Assembly: GCA_945619025.1 (NCBI GenBank)
Contig: CALZBJ010000010.1
Span: forward strand, 3,051 to 67,050
DNA length: 64,000 nucleotides
DNA from: CALZBJ01 sp945619025
GTDB lineage: Bacteria; Pseudomonadota; Gammaproteobacteria; Cardiobacteriales; Wohlfahrtiimonadaceae
Reading direction: 5' to 3'
How positions within the stretch are numbered: the first letter of the stretch is position 1; the number at the start of each line of letters is the position of its first letter. Shown piece by piece: positions 1 to 9,320 of the stretch. The notes under the pieces were generated by a model, which was not told the origin of the DNA, did no database searches, and saw only the letters and a list, made by a program, of their open reading frames with translations. Position numbers and translations under genes: made by a program.

Positions 1-324
1 ATAACCGAGAGTTCGATTGTTATATGAACATCCACTTCTTTGACATCATTGCAATATCAAGCGCCTTAACTGCCGGCATATTCGTTGTTATCGTGAAGTG
101 AATAGAGAGTGTAACGTCGCACGATCAGCGTTTTATACGTTACAAGCGCGAGTATACGCCCATATTTTCAAAATGCTCATTTAAAAAATTTATCGCTAAA
201 ATGAGCACAAAAAAAGCAAGCATTCAATCCCCGCTAATGTGGAATAATGCTCGCTTTCTTACTTTTTTTCAGTTTTTTCGTTTAAATGAATCGGCGTAAC
301 TTTTTATGGGTATCGCTTTTAAAC
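1..324. other. Non-coding stretch downstream of dnaG
   Basis: I find no convincing gene here on either strand; the longest frames are short and lack ribosome binding sites. The right half holds two hairpins: arms TGCTCATTT/AAATGAGCA at about 174-207, and the primase terminator listed separately. The left edge is the flank of whatever gene lies outside the window. Confidence 0.6.
213..257 (-). terminator. Intrinsic terminator of dnaG
   Basis: A 12-bp stem with one mismatch (AAAGCAAGCATT against AATGCTCGCTTT) is followed on the minus strand by a run of seven T. It lies about 70 nt beyond the primase stop codon. A T-run on the plus side means it could also act in the other direction. Confidence 0.75.
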
Positions 325-2064
325 CTAATGCCCGCCCCGTAAAATCGCCTCATCTTCAGGGGTGAGCGGTTCGCCGAGTTGAAGCTTTTGCAAGACCCGT
401 TTCATCGGCGATTCTTGCTTTGCTAACTGCTGCAATAGATCTTGAAGCTCAAGCAATTGCTCCTTGCGCGCCTCAAGCATCATCTCGCTCACGCTTAAAT
501 TTTTAAGCCAATCGATCCAACTCTCCTCCTCAAAATGAAAGAGAAGCTGCGCCGCATTTTTAATCGTCGGATAATCTTGCAGCGTGCTCATAATGTAGTA
601 GAGCCTACGGTGATCCCGATCATCGCTTTCGAGCAGAAATTGAAAAGTGCCGATCTCATTCATTAAGCTTGGATCATTTAACAAAAGCACCACAATCCGG
701 TCGGTAATGCTTAAGTTTTGATGAAGATCGATATACCTACGCTGCTGCGGCGTTCGCCCTTTACGCACATGTCTTTCAAGGAGCGACTCAGAAACTTCTG
801 TTGTTTTCGCAAGCTCTTCACGCAACAGATCTCGAAGGGGAATATCGCGCATTCGATTGATTTTTTCTGCCGCCGATTCGAGCATTGCTGCCCGCCCCTC
901 AAGGGTTTTAGTATCAAAATTCTCTTTAAGCGATTCAAATAGGTATTTCGAGAGCGAATCTGAGGACTCAATTGCCGCTTTAAACGCCTCCGTGCCACGC
1001 TCTTTGACATAAGAATCCGGGTCCTCTCCCTCGGGTAAAAAGAGAAATGAGAGCTCTTTCCCTGCCGGAATCACCCCGAGCGATTCTTCAAGCGCTTTAC
1101 TTGCCGCCGCACGCCCCGCCCGATCCCCATCAAAACAGAAAACCAGATGGGAAGTGTAACGAAGCAACATCTCAATTTGCCGTGCCGCGATCGCCGTTCC
1201 AAGCGTTGCCACCGCATTGCCAATGCCATATTGCGCGAGCATAACCACATCCATATAGCCTTCCACCACGATAATTTCATCATAATGGCGAGTATATTTT
1301 CGTAGTTCATAGAGCCCGTAGACTTCCGAGCCTTTATGAAACACCGGCGTTTCTGGCGAGTTGAGGTATTTAGGCGAATCTTCATCGCTTAATACCCGAC
1401 CACCAAAGCCGATGGTATCACCACGACGATTACGAATGGGGAACATAATGCGATTGCGGAAACGATCGTAACTGTTACGCTGCGATTCGCTTAACAATCC
1501 TGCCTCCATCAGCATCGACTCTTTCACGCCCTCTTTTTTGAGCGCGTCGAGCAGATTGCTCCAACCACTTGGCGCAAATCCAAGCCCAAAGCGCTTCGCG
1601 ATCTCACCACTGATATCCCGTTTTTTAAGATAGGAAATGGCATGATCTTTTTCGCTACTGCTGCGTAACTGCGCCTGATAAAATTGGCTCGCGCGCGCTA
1701 AGACATCCACTAACGTCTCTTGCTTTTCAGCCTTTTGCGGATCGTAATTTGCGCCCCGCTCATAGGGCACATCCATCCCCTCATGGCTAGCAAGCACTTC
1801 CACCGCTTCCTTAAATTCAAGCTGCTCATACTCCATCAAGAAGTTGATCACCGTCCCTTTCGCGCCGCACCCAAAACAGTGATACGCCTGACGGGATTCA
1901 TTGACAAAAAAGGAGGGGGTTTTCTCTTCATGAAATGGGCAACACGCGGTGTAATTCTTCCCTTTTTTCTTCAAAGGAACGCGCATATTAATGACCGCAA
2001 CGATGTCCGCTCGTGCGACCAAATTTTGGATAAAATCCCGTGGAATAAATCCTCGTTTTTCCAT
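325..2064 (-). CDS. dnaG: DNA primase DnaG
   Basis: This is the replicative primase, which synthesises RNA primers at the replication fork together with DnaB helicase. The N-terminal CHC2 zinc finger is intact (C42, H45, C63, C66). The TOPRIM catalytic core shows E268 in VVEGYMDV and the metal-binding acidic pair D312 and D314 in CFDGDRAG. The C-terminal part would be the helicase-interaction domain. At 579 residues the length is normal for the family. The ATG has AAGGA about 10 nt upstream. The gene lies downstream of yqeY but a hairpin terminator sits between them, as in the E. coli rpsU-dnaG-rpoD operon, where a terminator limits primase expression. Here rpsU is absent and rpoD lies more than 5 kb away on the same strand. 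Confidence 0.97.
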   Translation of the reverse strand: MEKRGFIPRDFIQNLVARADIVAVINMRVPLKKKGKNYTACCPFHEEKTPSFFVNESRQAYHCFGCGAKGTVINFLMEYEQLEFKEAVEVLASHEGMDVPYERGANYDPQKAEKQETLVDVLARASQFYQAQLRSSSEKDHAISYLKKRDISGEIAKRFGLGFAPSGWSNLLDALKKEGVKESMLMEAGLLSESQRNSYDRFRNRIMFPIRNRRGDTIGFGGRVLSDEDSPKYLNSPETPVFHKGSEVYGLYELRKYTRHYDEIIVVEGYMDVVMLAQYGIGNAVATLGTAIAARQIEMLLRYTSHLVFCFDGDRAGRAAASKALEESLGVIPAGKELSFLFLPEGEDPDSYVKERGTEAFKAAIESSDSLSKYLFESLKENFDTKTLEGRAAMLESAAEKINRMRDIPLRDLLREELAKTTEVSESLLERHVRKGRTPQQRRYIDLHQNLSITDRIVVLLLNDPSLMNEIGTFQFLLESDDRDHRRLYYIMSTLQDYPTIKNAAQLLFHFEEESWIDWLKNLSVSEMMLEARKEQLLELQDLLQQLAKQESPMKRVLQKLQLGEPLTPEDEAILRGGH

Positions 2065-2112
2065 TAACTGCCAATCCTTATTATCTTTAATTAACGATAA
2101 GTAGTTAATAAA

Positions 2113-2140
2113 AGGGGCGCTTAGAATGCCTAATGCCCCT
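2113..2140 (-). terminator. Hairpin between yqeY and dnaG
   Basis: AGGGGC pairs with GCCCCT, with an inner TTAG/CTAA stem. On the minus strand it is followed by TTTTATTAA. It probably ends most yqeY transcripts and lets limited read-through into dnaG. The plus strand has GCGTTTTTG on the other side, so it may be bidirectional. Confidence 0.6.
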
Positions 2141-2197
2141 GCGTTTTTGTATTACTTCAAAAGTCTTTTAGAAGGCCTTTTAAAATTAAGCGAGCGC

Positions 2198-2641
2198 TTA
2201 ACCAAGACGGCTGCGAACGATTTTATTCGCTTCACCCATATCGGCTTTTCCGTGAAGTTTAGGACGAAGCGCCGTCATCACTTTCCCCATATCCTTCATT
2301 TCAGAAGCGCCAGTTTCTACCAATACTTCGTCAATAATGGCAAGCACTTCCTCATCGCTTAATTGCTCAGGAAGATAGGGGGCTAAAAAGCCAAGCTCGG
2401 CCTCTTCAACGTCCACAAGGTCTTGACGATCGGCCTTTTTAAATTGATCAATCGACTCACGGCGTTGCGCTACCATACGATTTAAAATCGTGATGAAATC
2501 GTCTTCGGAGAGCTCGCCATGTTTATCAATTTCCATCGATTGAATTTCAGCTAGAACTGAGCGAATCGCGGTGACCTTGGCACGATTTTTCTCACGCATC
2601 GCGGTCTTCATATCGTCTTTTAATTGATCTTTTAAGTTCAT
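2198..2641 (-). CDS. yqeY: GatB/YqeY domain protein
   Basis: This is a 147-residue stand-alone YqeY protein, related to the tail domain of the GatB amidotransferase subunit. It shows the family signatures YLPEQLSDEE near residue 89 and MGKVMTAL followed by GKADMGEAN near the C-terminus. The exact biochemical role of stand-alone YqeY is not established; a tRNA-binding role is inferred from the GatB relationship. The ATG is preceded by AAAGGA at good spacing. Family members commonly sit next to rpsU and dnaG, and this copy keeps the dnaG neighbour but has lost rpsU. A terminator upstream separates it from the DUF945-like gene. Confidence 0.93.
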   Translation of the reverse strand: MNLKDQLKDDMKTAMREKNRAKVTAIRSVLAEIQSMEIDKHGELSEDDFITILNRMVAQRRESIDQFKKADRQDLVDVEEAELGFLAPYLPEQLSDEEVLAIIDEVLVETGASEMKDMGKVMTALRPKLHGKADMGEANKIVRSRLG

Positions 2642-2667
2642 GTCTGTTTCCTTTTTTATGATGAAAA

Positions 2668-2694
2668 AAGCCCAAACCAGATGGCTTTGGGCTT
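2668..2694 (-). terminator. Intrinsic terminator of the DUF945-like gene
   Basis: A 9-bp perfect stem, AAGCCCAAA with TTTGGGCTT, is followed on the minus strand by six T. It ends transcripts from the upstream DUF945-like gene before yqeY. Confidence 0.85.
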
Positions 2695-2790
2695 ATTGAT
2701 TTTGGTTATGTGCCATGCACTATTCTACTCTTTTTTTACAACTTTTTCCTGTAGAAGTTATGCAAGCCAATTTTTCATTCTGAATGCCGA

Positions 2791-4389
2791 TTAAAAAAGA
2801 CGTGTAACTTCATCAAGATCAAGCGCAACGCCATTGATGGTAAACACCGTACCATCGTAATCAATCACAACGCTAAAGGTCTCTTTCGCTGCATCATAAA
2901 GCTTATAATCTTGCGGGAGCATCATCGCCATAAACATATAACCCATGGTGATGCCCTCGTCGATCTCTTTACGCGCGGCCGCAGGGTCTTTATTCTCAAA
3001 GTCGTCATCAAAAAGCGTTTGCGCAGTGAACACTTGATCAACGATATACGCTTTTGGTACTGAAATCTCGATGTGCATGCTGTTGACGGCTTCCAATAAT
3101 GCGCCAAAATCTGCCATATCATCAAGCACAACGGCGGCGTAATTTTCATTGAGATCCATCACCCCTTTCATTGACGCGCTGTTGCCATTTTCAAGCGTTG
3201 ACACCATCGAGAAATCGCTGACAAACTTGTCGCTCATCATGCGTTTCACCAGTTCAGCCACTTCAAGTCGAAGCGTTTCACTCACCTCACCGAAGAGCTC
3301 TTCCTCAATCCCCGCACGGAGGCTTGTGCCTAAAAATGCATAATAAGCTTGGAGCTCATCGACATTCATCCCCGTTGTGGTTTGTGCCACTTTAAAATTA
3401 CCAAACGAGCCTTTTTTACCATTATAATTGAGCACAAAATCAGAAACGTGACCGCTATACTCCACCACGCCTTCACCGGCTTCTTTTTTGATCGTCATGG
3501 TGCTATCAACCACCGGAAGCTGTAGGTGCGTGCGCTCAATCTCTTCGCTAAACCAAGACTCTTCTTCGGTTAAAACAACGACATTGTTAAGTGTACTTTC
3601 AAAGGTGTAATCGAGCGTTTCAGCATTAAAATCTGAACTCAGCGCTAGACTCTCAACACTAAAATCAACAAAATCGGGCGATTCTTGAATGTTAACACCG
3701 CTCATTTTCGAGACGCGGAAGCCTAAATTCACCCCATTCCAGTTGTGCAGACTGGTTTTTAATTCGCTATAGGGTTTGCTATAAGTGACATTGCGCTCAA
3801 GGCTTAATTCACCAAAACGAAGCAGCGCGACCGGAATCGTATCAAATTCACCATCGGTGCGATTTTCATAATTTTTTGCGGTGATCGTGTGGTTTACATC
3901 TTTAAAATAGTGCGTTGCTCCAAAGTGATTTTTGCTTGGGGTTAACATGCCCGTCACGCTGTGCGGCGGTAAAAGATCCACCTCGCCAATGAGCCCGCCA
4001 TCTTGATGCACTTCTGCGATAAAATCCGCTTGCGCATCAAAATTAATTAATCCTACTGCATCGGCAAACGTCACGCGCCCCGCTTCGCGATTTTTAAAAA
4101 TGATGGTATTTCCTGCATCGTCGACCACAAACGGAACGCTTGATGAGAGCGCATATTCCGCCCCCTCTTCCGTTTCAAGAAAATGGGTATAGCCGTGCGC
4201 CACATCAAAAAAGTTATCGAGCACTGAAATCCCGGAGGTTTTCACCGCAAGATAATCCTCTTTAAGGGTGGCTTTATTGGCCTCTGTTAATGACGCGGTT
4301 GGCCCGCTTTCCGAGGCGGAGAAGATATTCCCCATCACCACGGTAATCGCAATAAATAGTGCGGAATATCCGAAAATTTTCTTACCCAT
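2791..4389 (-). CDS. DUF945-like exported or membrane-anchored protein (paralogue 1)
   Basis: This 532-residue protein starts with a hydrophobic segment at about residues 5-24 that could be a signal peptide or an inner-membrane anchor. The rest is beta-rich and acidic, without further membrane segments. The organisation resembles the YdgA/YihF (DUF945) family of envelope proteins of unknown role: an N-terminal anchor, long stretches of polar strand-forming sequence, and a C-terminal helical part ending in a short DGTVFTINGVAL turn. The assignment is from overall pattern, not a strong motif. The neighbouring gene upstream encodes a protein of the same plan with a similar C-terminal sequence (IGNETITTEQL), so they are probably diverged duplicates. 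The start has AGGG about 7 nt upstream. Confidence 0.65.
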   Translation of the reverse strand: MGKKIFGYSALFIAITVVMGNIFSASESGPTASLTEANKATLKEDYLAVKTSGISVLDNFFDVAHGYTHFLETEEGAEYALSSSVPFVVDDAGNTIIFKNREAGRVTFADAVGLINFDAQADFIAEVHQDGGLIGEVDLLPPHSVTGMLTPSKNHFGATHYFKDVNHTITAKNYENRTDGEFDTIPVALLRFGELSLERNVTYSKPYSELKTSLHNWNGVNLGFRVSKMSGVNIQESPDFVDFSVESLALSSDFNAETLDYTFESTLNNVVVLTEEESWFSEEIERTHLQLPVVDSTMTIKKEAGEGVVEYSGHVSDFVLNYNGKKGSFGNFKVAQTTTGMNVDELQAYYAFLGTSLRAGIEEELFGEVSETLRLEVAELVKRMMSDKFVSDFSMVSTLENGNSASMKGVMDLNENYAAVVLDDMADFGALLEAVNSMHIEISVPKAYIVDQVFTAQTLFDDDFENKDPAAARKEIDEGITMGYMFMAMMLPQDYKLYDAAKETFSVVIDYDGTVFTINGVALDLDEVTRLF

Positions 4390-4552
4390 AATCTACCCTT
4401 TTTATGATTTTTTAAATCCCGTTTGAGATCAGCTTTTAGAACTTAAAGTCGTGCTGAAAACGCTTTTTCAACTGATTCATTTGTTTAAATACGTGCCCTT
4501 ACTATATACAAAATCGGGCTTTTTTGCTGTAAAAATTGATCCATTTAATTGA

Positions 4553-6118
4553 TTATTGACGATTAAATGCGCGCATTAATTGCTCTGTCGTAATCGTTTC
4601 ATTCCCGATGCGCCACCGGTTCTCATCGTAATGCCACATCAAACTCACCTCATCAGCACTCCAATTCATATAACGCGCAAGCTCAGGCTCGGTGAGCATA
4701 AAAGTCATCATCGCCGCCTCAATTAAATTTTGCGTCGCCGCCTCCCACGAGGCAAGCATTTCATCCTCTTCAAAGAGCCGTAATAGCTGATCTTTTTGCG
4801 CCTCTAAATAGAGAACGGGCAGGACAATTTCGATCGTCGCTTCATCGATATAGCGATCCCACCACATCGAAAATGATTCCTCTTTAAGTAAAAGCTCAAA
4901 CCCCGCGGGATCGGCTAAGCGCTCAGTCAACTCTTCACTGACGTTCACCATAAAATCTACAGTGAACATCGCATGATTGATCACCCGATTCTCAAAATGG
5001 AAATTGATCTGCGTATCCCCCTGCACAAGCTCACTGAGCGGCTTTAAAAAGGGCATCGGCAATAACGATTCAAGGGAAAAGTTCGTAAAAATATCGGGGC
5101 GCTGCCAAGTTGTTTTGACCCACTCTTTTAAGGCTTTTGTAGTCGGTTCCAATGCGACGCTGTGCATATTTTCAGCCTGAAGCCCAAGCTCAATCACCCC
5201 TAAATTGACATTAAGATGCGGTTTTTTCGCAAGGGAAAGATAGAGATCATCCACCGATAGATGGGCACTTAGATAAAAAGGCTCATCGTCACTCTCTTCA
5301 GCATCAAGGCCCGATAAAATATGGCTAAATTCAATGTTTTTCTGCCGATCTTTAATCAAAAGGGAATCGACCATCAGCGATGAGCGATATTGTTGCGTTT
5401 CATAATCGAAAAACGCCTCACCGAGCAATTGATTCACCGTAACCCGCTTTTCATTTTTCTCATCTTGATTGAGTACCCACGTAAGCGCATTCCAACCCGC
5501 CGCACCATGACGCAGACGAAGCTCGGTAAACTCAGGGGTAAATTTGAAAAGACGCTCTAAACGAAAGCCTTCCAGCGATAACGCGCCAAAGGATTGATCG
5601 TGATAACGCAGCGCCATCTCACTTTTTTGTGGCTGAATAACCTCATGCTCCCACTCAAAAAACTCTTTACGCACAATCTCGCGATTTTTTAGCCCGGTCA
5701 CAAGGGGAATCGTATCCCGCGTTTGATCGGTACAGACAAGGGAAAAGGTGAGCGCTCCCTCACTTTCTGTCTCACTTCGCGCATGGCGATAGGCCTCTAC
5801 ATTAACACGATTACTCCGCGAGGCTTCAAGGCAATGGCACATGCCCAAAAAGGGGAAATAGAGCGAGGATTTTAATTGGTAATCGAGATAAAAATGCGGC
5901 TTCCCGGAAGATTCAGTCAAGCTTGGGGCAATCATCACCTCATCGCTCCCCATAAAGGGTGAGAAATTTTTCGCTTCAATGGCGTGAAGCATGCGGTGCA
6001 TCTCCTCTTCAAACAGCCCACGATTATCCGGCCGTGAAATCTCTGCCACCGCCATGGGGATCAATCCAAGCAGACTAAAAACCAAGAGAGCGCACGATAT
6101 CAGGGGGCGCTTAGGCAT
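4553..6118 (-). CDS. DUF945-like exported protein (paralogue 2)
   Basis: This 521-residue protein has a clear signal peptide (MPKRPLISCALLVFSLLGL followed by an AVA cleavage region), so it is exported. The frame stays open to 6208, but the ATG at 6118 has AAGGAG 7 nt upstream and begins the signal peptide. The longer version would overlap dusA, so I prefer 6118. The body shares its general plan and C-terminal ending with the downstream paralogue. Two cysteine pairs in the N-terminal third (CHCLE and a later CTD) could form periplasmic disulfides. The gene begins 61 nt after the dusA stop and may be co-transcribed with it. Function is unknown. Confidence 0.65.
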   Translation of the reverse strand: MPKRPLISCALLVFSLLGLIPMAVAEISRPDNRGLFEEEMHRMLHAIEAKNFSPFMGSDEVMIAPSLTESSGKPHFYLDYQLKSSLYFPFLGMCHCLEASRSNRVNVEAYRHARSETESEGALTFSLVCTDQTRDTIPLVTGLKNREIVRKEFFEWEHEVIQPQKSEMALRYHDQSFGALSLEGFRLERLFKFTPEFTELRLRHGAAGWNALTWVLNQDEKNEKRVTVNQLLGEAFFDYETQQYRSSLMVDSLLIKDRQKNIEFSHILSGLDAEESDDEPFYLSAHLSVDDLYLSLAKKPHLNVNLGVIELGLQAENMHSVALEPTTKALKEWVKTTWQRPDIFTNFSLESLLPMPFLKPLSELVQGDTQINFHFENRVINHAMFTVDFMVNVSEELTERLADPAGFELLLKEESFSMWWDRYIDEATIEIVLPVLYLEAQKDQLLRLFEEDEMLASWEAATQNLIEAAMMTFMLTEPELARYMNWSADEVSLMWHYDENRWRIGNETITTEQLMRAFNRQ

Positions 6119-6179
6119 TGTATTCTCCTTTTGAGTGGGGTATGCAGACATGTTTATATTTCTTCGCGTTAATAAGACA

Positions 6180-7193
6180 CTATGCCGATTCCATCGCTTT
6201 ATAGGCATCGATTAGCGTTTTAAAAGAAGCGCCCTCTAAATGGATATGCTCACTGACGTAACGGCGGAAAATACGGCTCCGCGGAATGCCATGGAAAAGC
6301 CCGAGCATATGGCGCGCGATATGATTAAGTCGCCCGCCATTTTCAAGGTGACGATTGATATAATCCTCCATCGCCATCAAAACCTCAAATCGGCTTAAGA
6401 TCTCATGATTATCGCTAAAAATCTCACGATCTACCGACGCCATCATATAAGGATCGTGATAGACCGCACGGCCAAGCATCACCCCGTCAATATAATTAAG
6501 GTGCGCTTTAGACGCGTCTAAATTGGGAATCCCGCCATTAATCGCAATTGTGAGCTCAGGATATTTTTCTTTCATCGCATAGACACGCTCATAATTTAAC
6601 GGCGGAATATCGCGATTTTCCTTCGGCGATAATCCCGAAAGCCACGCTTTACGCGCATGCAAAATAAATGTTGTACAACCGGCCGCTGAAATCGTTTGGA
6701 TAAATCGATCGAGAAATTCAAAGGATTCCTCATTATCAATGCCAATCCGCGCTTTAATCGTGACCGGCACCGAAACGACATCCGCCATCGCGCTATAACA
6801 GTCGGCGACAAGCTCAGGTTCAGTCATTAAACAGGCCCCGAAACGCCCTTTTTGCACGCGATCTGACGGACAGCCACAGTTAAGATTAATTTCACTATAA
6901 CCATATCCCTCCCCAATTTTCGCCGATTCTTTGAGATCAGCGGGATCTGAGCCCCCTAATTGGAGCGCTACCGGGCCTTCCTCTTCAAAATAGAGATGGC
7001 GATCCCGATCCCCGTGAATAATCGCGCCGGTCGTGACCATTTCAGAATAGAGGAGCGCGTGTTTACTCATCACCCGATAAAAATAACGGCAATGACGATC
7101 GGTCCAATCGAGCATCGGCGCAACGCTAAATTTGGGATAGGGGTGAGTCGCGGCATAAGTAGTATGGGGGCGTGTTTCGGTCATGGTATCCAT
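6180..7193 (-). CDS. dusA: tRNA-dihydrouridine synthase A
   Basis: DusA is an FMN enzyme that reduces uridine to dihydrouridine at positions 20/20a in the tRNA D-loop. The TIM-barrel N-terminus has SVAPMLDWTDRHCR, and the active-site loop NLNCGCPSDRVQ carries the conserved catalytic cysteine (C108). MLGRAVYHDPYM marks the phosphate-binding end. The 337-residue length and the 'MLDWTDRHCR' form indicate DusA rather than DusB or DusC. Start choice is uncertain: neither the ATG at 7193 nor that at 7184 has a good Shine-Dalgarno. The gene follows the rpoD terminator, so it needs its own promoter. Confidence 0.95.
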   Translation of the reverse strand: MDTMTETRPHTTYAATHPYPKFSVAPMLDWTDRHCRYFYRVMSKHALLYSEMVTTGAIIHGDRDRHLYFEEEGPVALQLGGSDPADLKESAKIGEGYGYSEINLNCGCPSDRVQKGRFGACLMTEPELVADCYSAMADVVSVPVTIKARIGIDNEESFEFLDRFIQTISAAGCTTFILHARKAWLSGLSPKENRDIPPLNYERVYAMKEKYPELTIAINGGIPNLDASKAHLNYIDGVMLGRAVYHDPYMMASVDREIFSDNHEILSRFEVLMAMEDYINRHLENGGRLNHIARHMLGLFHGIPRSRIFRRYVSEHIHLEGASFKTLIDAYKAMESA

Positions 7194-7226
7194 GCAAAAA
7201 GCTAATTATTAATGGGCAATAAAAAA

Positions 7227-7248
7227 TATCCCCTCGTCGGAGGGGATA
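7227..7248 (-). terminator. Intrinsic terminator of rpoD
   Basis: A perfect 9-bp stem (TATCCCCTC/GAGGGGATA) with a GTCG/CGAC tetraloop is followed on the minus strand by six T. It lies 100 nt past the rpoD stop. Confidence 0.9.
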
Positions 7249-7347
7249 CTATTATTTCACAAGCTGATTCCGATATTCAAATCGGAGCGAGATTTAATCT
7301 CAATCCGCTCGCACTGTTTTTAGTTAACGATCTGTTAACGGTCCGAA

Positions 7348-9150
7348 TTAATCCGTTTCAAGGAAGCTTCTTAAGCTCTCAGAACGGTTCGGATGACGAA
7401 GTTTGCGCAATGCTTTCGCTTCAATCTGACGAATCCGCTCACGGGTTACGTCAAACTGTTTACCCACCTCTTCAAGAGTATGGTCTGTATTCATATCAAT
7501 ACCAAAACGCATTCTTAAGACTTTCGCTTCACGAGCCGTTAAGGTTGAAAGCACATCACGCGTTGCCGCATTTAAGCCCTCATCCGTTGCAGAATCGATT
7601 GGCGAAACCGCGTAAACGTCTTCAATAAAGTCGCCTAAGCTTGAGTCTTCATCATCGCCGACAGGGGTTTCCATTGACACCGGTTCGCGGGCAATTTTAA
7701 GCACTTTACGAACGCGATCTTCAGGTTCTCCCATCTCTTTTGCGATCTCTTCTGGCGTTGGATCACGGCCGAGTTCTTGCAGTAACTGACGTGAAATACG
7801 ATTCAGTTTATTGATCGTTTCGATCATATGAACCGGAATACGGATCGTACGCGCTTGGTCGGCAATCGAACGGGTAATCGCTTGTCGAATCCACCAGGTT
7901 GCATAGGTTGAGAATTTATAACCACGGCGATATTCAAATTTATCCACCGCTTTCATCAGACCAATGTTTCCTTCTTGGATCAGGTCTAAGAATTGTAGGC
8001 CACGGTTGGTATATTTTTTCGCAATCGAAATCACAAGACGTAAGTTCGCTTCGATCATTTCACGTTTTGCACGACGTGCTTTCGCTTCACCGATCGAGAT
8101 TTGACGGTTGATCTCTTTAATCTCATAGATCGTGAGATCGGTCTCTTCTTCGATCTGTTTTAAGCGCTCTTGATAGTCGTAAATACGATCTTTGTGCTCT
8201 AATAACGCCTCAACATATTTCGCTTTGCGTTTGAAAAGATCCTCTTCAAACACGGCTTTATCGGCTTCATGACGTGGGAATACTTTTAAGAATTCACGAC
8301 GTGGCATCTTCGCAAGGTTCACACAGATATGCATGATGCGACGCTCTTTCGGACGAATGCGCTCGATGCAATCATGAAGCAGTGCATACATCTCTTCTTG
8401 AAGTTTTGGCGCAAGTTGAAATTCCATGAACTGGTCACGAAGCTCTCCGCGTAACGCACCGATCTCTTTTAACTTATCTTTGTTGCCTTTTAATTTGGCG
8501 ATTTTGTCAACGGTCTTTTTAAGTTCTTTGACTTTCTCTGCAAAGAGTTCAGGATCGGGACCATCGCCATTATCGACCACTTCCACCTCTTCATCGTCTT
8601 TTTCCTCATCTTCTAAGAAGAAGCTAGGATCGATAAACCCGGTAGCAATGTCGGTTAAGCGACCTTCGTTTTTAACGGTCTCTTCATAGGTATTGATTAA
8701 GTGATAAGACGCAGGCAGATAGAGGGCTAACGAACTTAAAGCTTCACGCAGACCGTCTTCGATTCGGATGGCAATCGCTTTCTCTTCTTCACGCGTTAAG
8801 AGGTCTACTGTCCCCATTTCACGCATGTACATACGGACTGGGTCCGTGGTGCGTCCAATCTCTTCGTTATCGATGTTTGCGAGCACTTCAGCCGCTTCTT
8901 CTACCGCATCGTCGTCGGAATCTACCGACTCACTCAGCATTAAGGTATCTTCGTCTGGTGTCTCTTCATGAACGGGAATTCCCATATCGGCGATCATGCC
9001 AATAATGTTTTCGACCTGTTCAGGATCAACAATCTCTTTAGGGAGATGGTCATTCACCTCAGCATAGGTCAGGTAACCTTGGTCCTTACCATGTGCGATC
9101 AATTTCTTGATCTGCTCCTGCTGCTTTTTAATATTTGGCTGATTACTCAT
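7348..9150 (-). CDS. rpoD: Housekeeping RNA polymerase sigma-70 factor RpoD
   Basis: This is the primary sigma factor. The N-terminus GYLTYAEVNDHLP is region 1.1, DPVRMYMREMG is region 1.2, and an acidic non-conserved insert follows (near residue 190). Regions 2.1-2.4 run through EANLRLVISIAKKY and YATWWIRQAITRSIADQ, and region 3 through RIPVHMIETINK. Region 4.2 is VTRERIRQIEAKALRKLRHP. At 600 residues it is close to E. coli RpoD (613). An extended -10 promoter lies 60-70 nt upstream and a terminator follows the gene, so it is probably monocistronic. Its immediate upstream neighbour on the same strand is the rpoS-like gene, an unusual pairing. Confidence 0.98.
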   Translation of the reverse strand: MSNQPNIKKQQEQIKKLIAHGKDQGYLTYAEVNDHLPKEIVDPEQVENIIGMIADMGIPVHEETPDEDTLMLSESVDSDDDAVEEAAEVLANIDNEEIGRTTDPVRMYMREMGTVDLLTREEEKAIAIRIEDGLREALSSLALYLPASYHLINTYEETVKNEGRLTDIATGFIDPSFFLEDEEKDDEEVEVVDNGDGPDPELFAEKVKELKKTVDKIAKLKGNKDKLKEIGALRGELRDQFMEFQLAPKLQEEMYALLHDCIERIRPKERRIMHICVNLAKMPRREFLKVFPRHEADKAVFEEDLFKRKAKYVEALLEHKDRIYDYQERLKQIEEETDLTIYEIKEINRQISIGEAKARRAKREMIEANLRLVISIAKKYTNRGLQFLDLIQEGNIGLMKAVDKFEYRRGYKFSTYATWWIRQAITRSIADQARTIRIPVHMIETINKLNRISRQLLQELGRDPTPEEIAKEMGEPEDRVRKVLKIAREPVSMETPVGDDEDSSLGDFIEDVYAVSPIDSATDEGLNAATRDVLSTLTAREAKVLRMRFGIDMNTDHTLEEVGKQFDVTRERIRQIEAKALRKLRHPNRSESLRSFLETD

Positions 9151-9208
9151 AATTATCGAATGGCACCCTCAATCTTAAAGAATCAAATGAAAATATCTCA
9201 AACCATCA

Positions 9209-9217
9209 ATTATAGCA
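9209..9217 (-). promoter_or_regulatory. Extended -10 promoter of rpoD
   Basis: On the minus strand the sequence reads TGCTATAAT, an extended -10 element (TG, one base, TATAAT). No good -35 is visible 17 bp upstream, which fits an extended -10 promoter. Transcription would begin about 50 nt before the rpoD start codon. The same nonamer occurs before pgsA and before the HisP-like gene. Confidence 0.6.
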
Positions 9218-9252
9218 TAGTTTGTCTGCTTTTTCTTTTTTTCAGCGTGAAA

Positions 9253-9293
9253 AGGCCTTCAAGATAGTACATTTCCGTACTACCCGAAAGCCT
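9253..9293 (-). terminator. Terminator of the rpoS-like gene
   Basis: A long imperfect stem of about 17 bp with several G-U pairs, whose apical part is GTAGTAC/GTACTAT, is followed on the minus strand by TTTTC. It separates the rpoS-like gene from the rpoD promoter. Confidence 0.7.
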
Positions 9294-9320
9294 CTGTGTA
9301 GAATAACGTGCTTTTTAAAA

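Noticed and set aside
1..60. GTTCGATTG, similar to a tRNA T-arm
   Set aside because: No matching acceptor stem, anticodon arm or CCA around it.
6119..6208. Longer start for the DUF945-like protein at 6208
   Set aside because: It would overlap dusA and put residues before a clear signal peptide; AAGGAG supports the ATG at 6118.
7212..7628. 138-residue plus-strand ORF over the rpoD 3' end
   Set aside because: It is antisense to the conserved C-terminus of rpoD and crosses the rpoD terminator.
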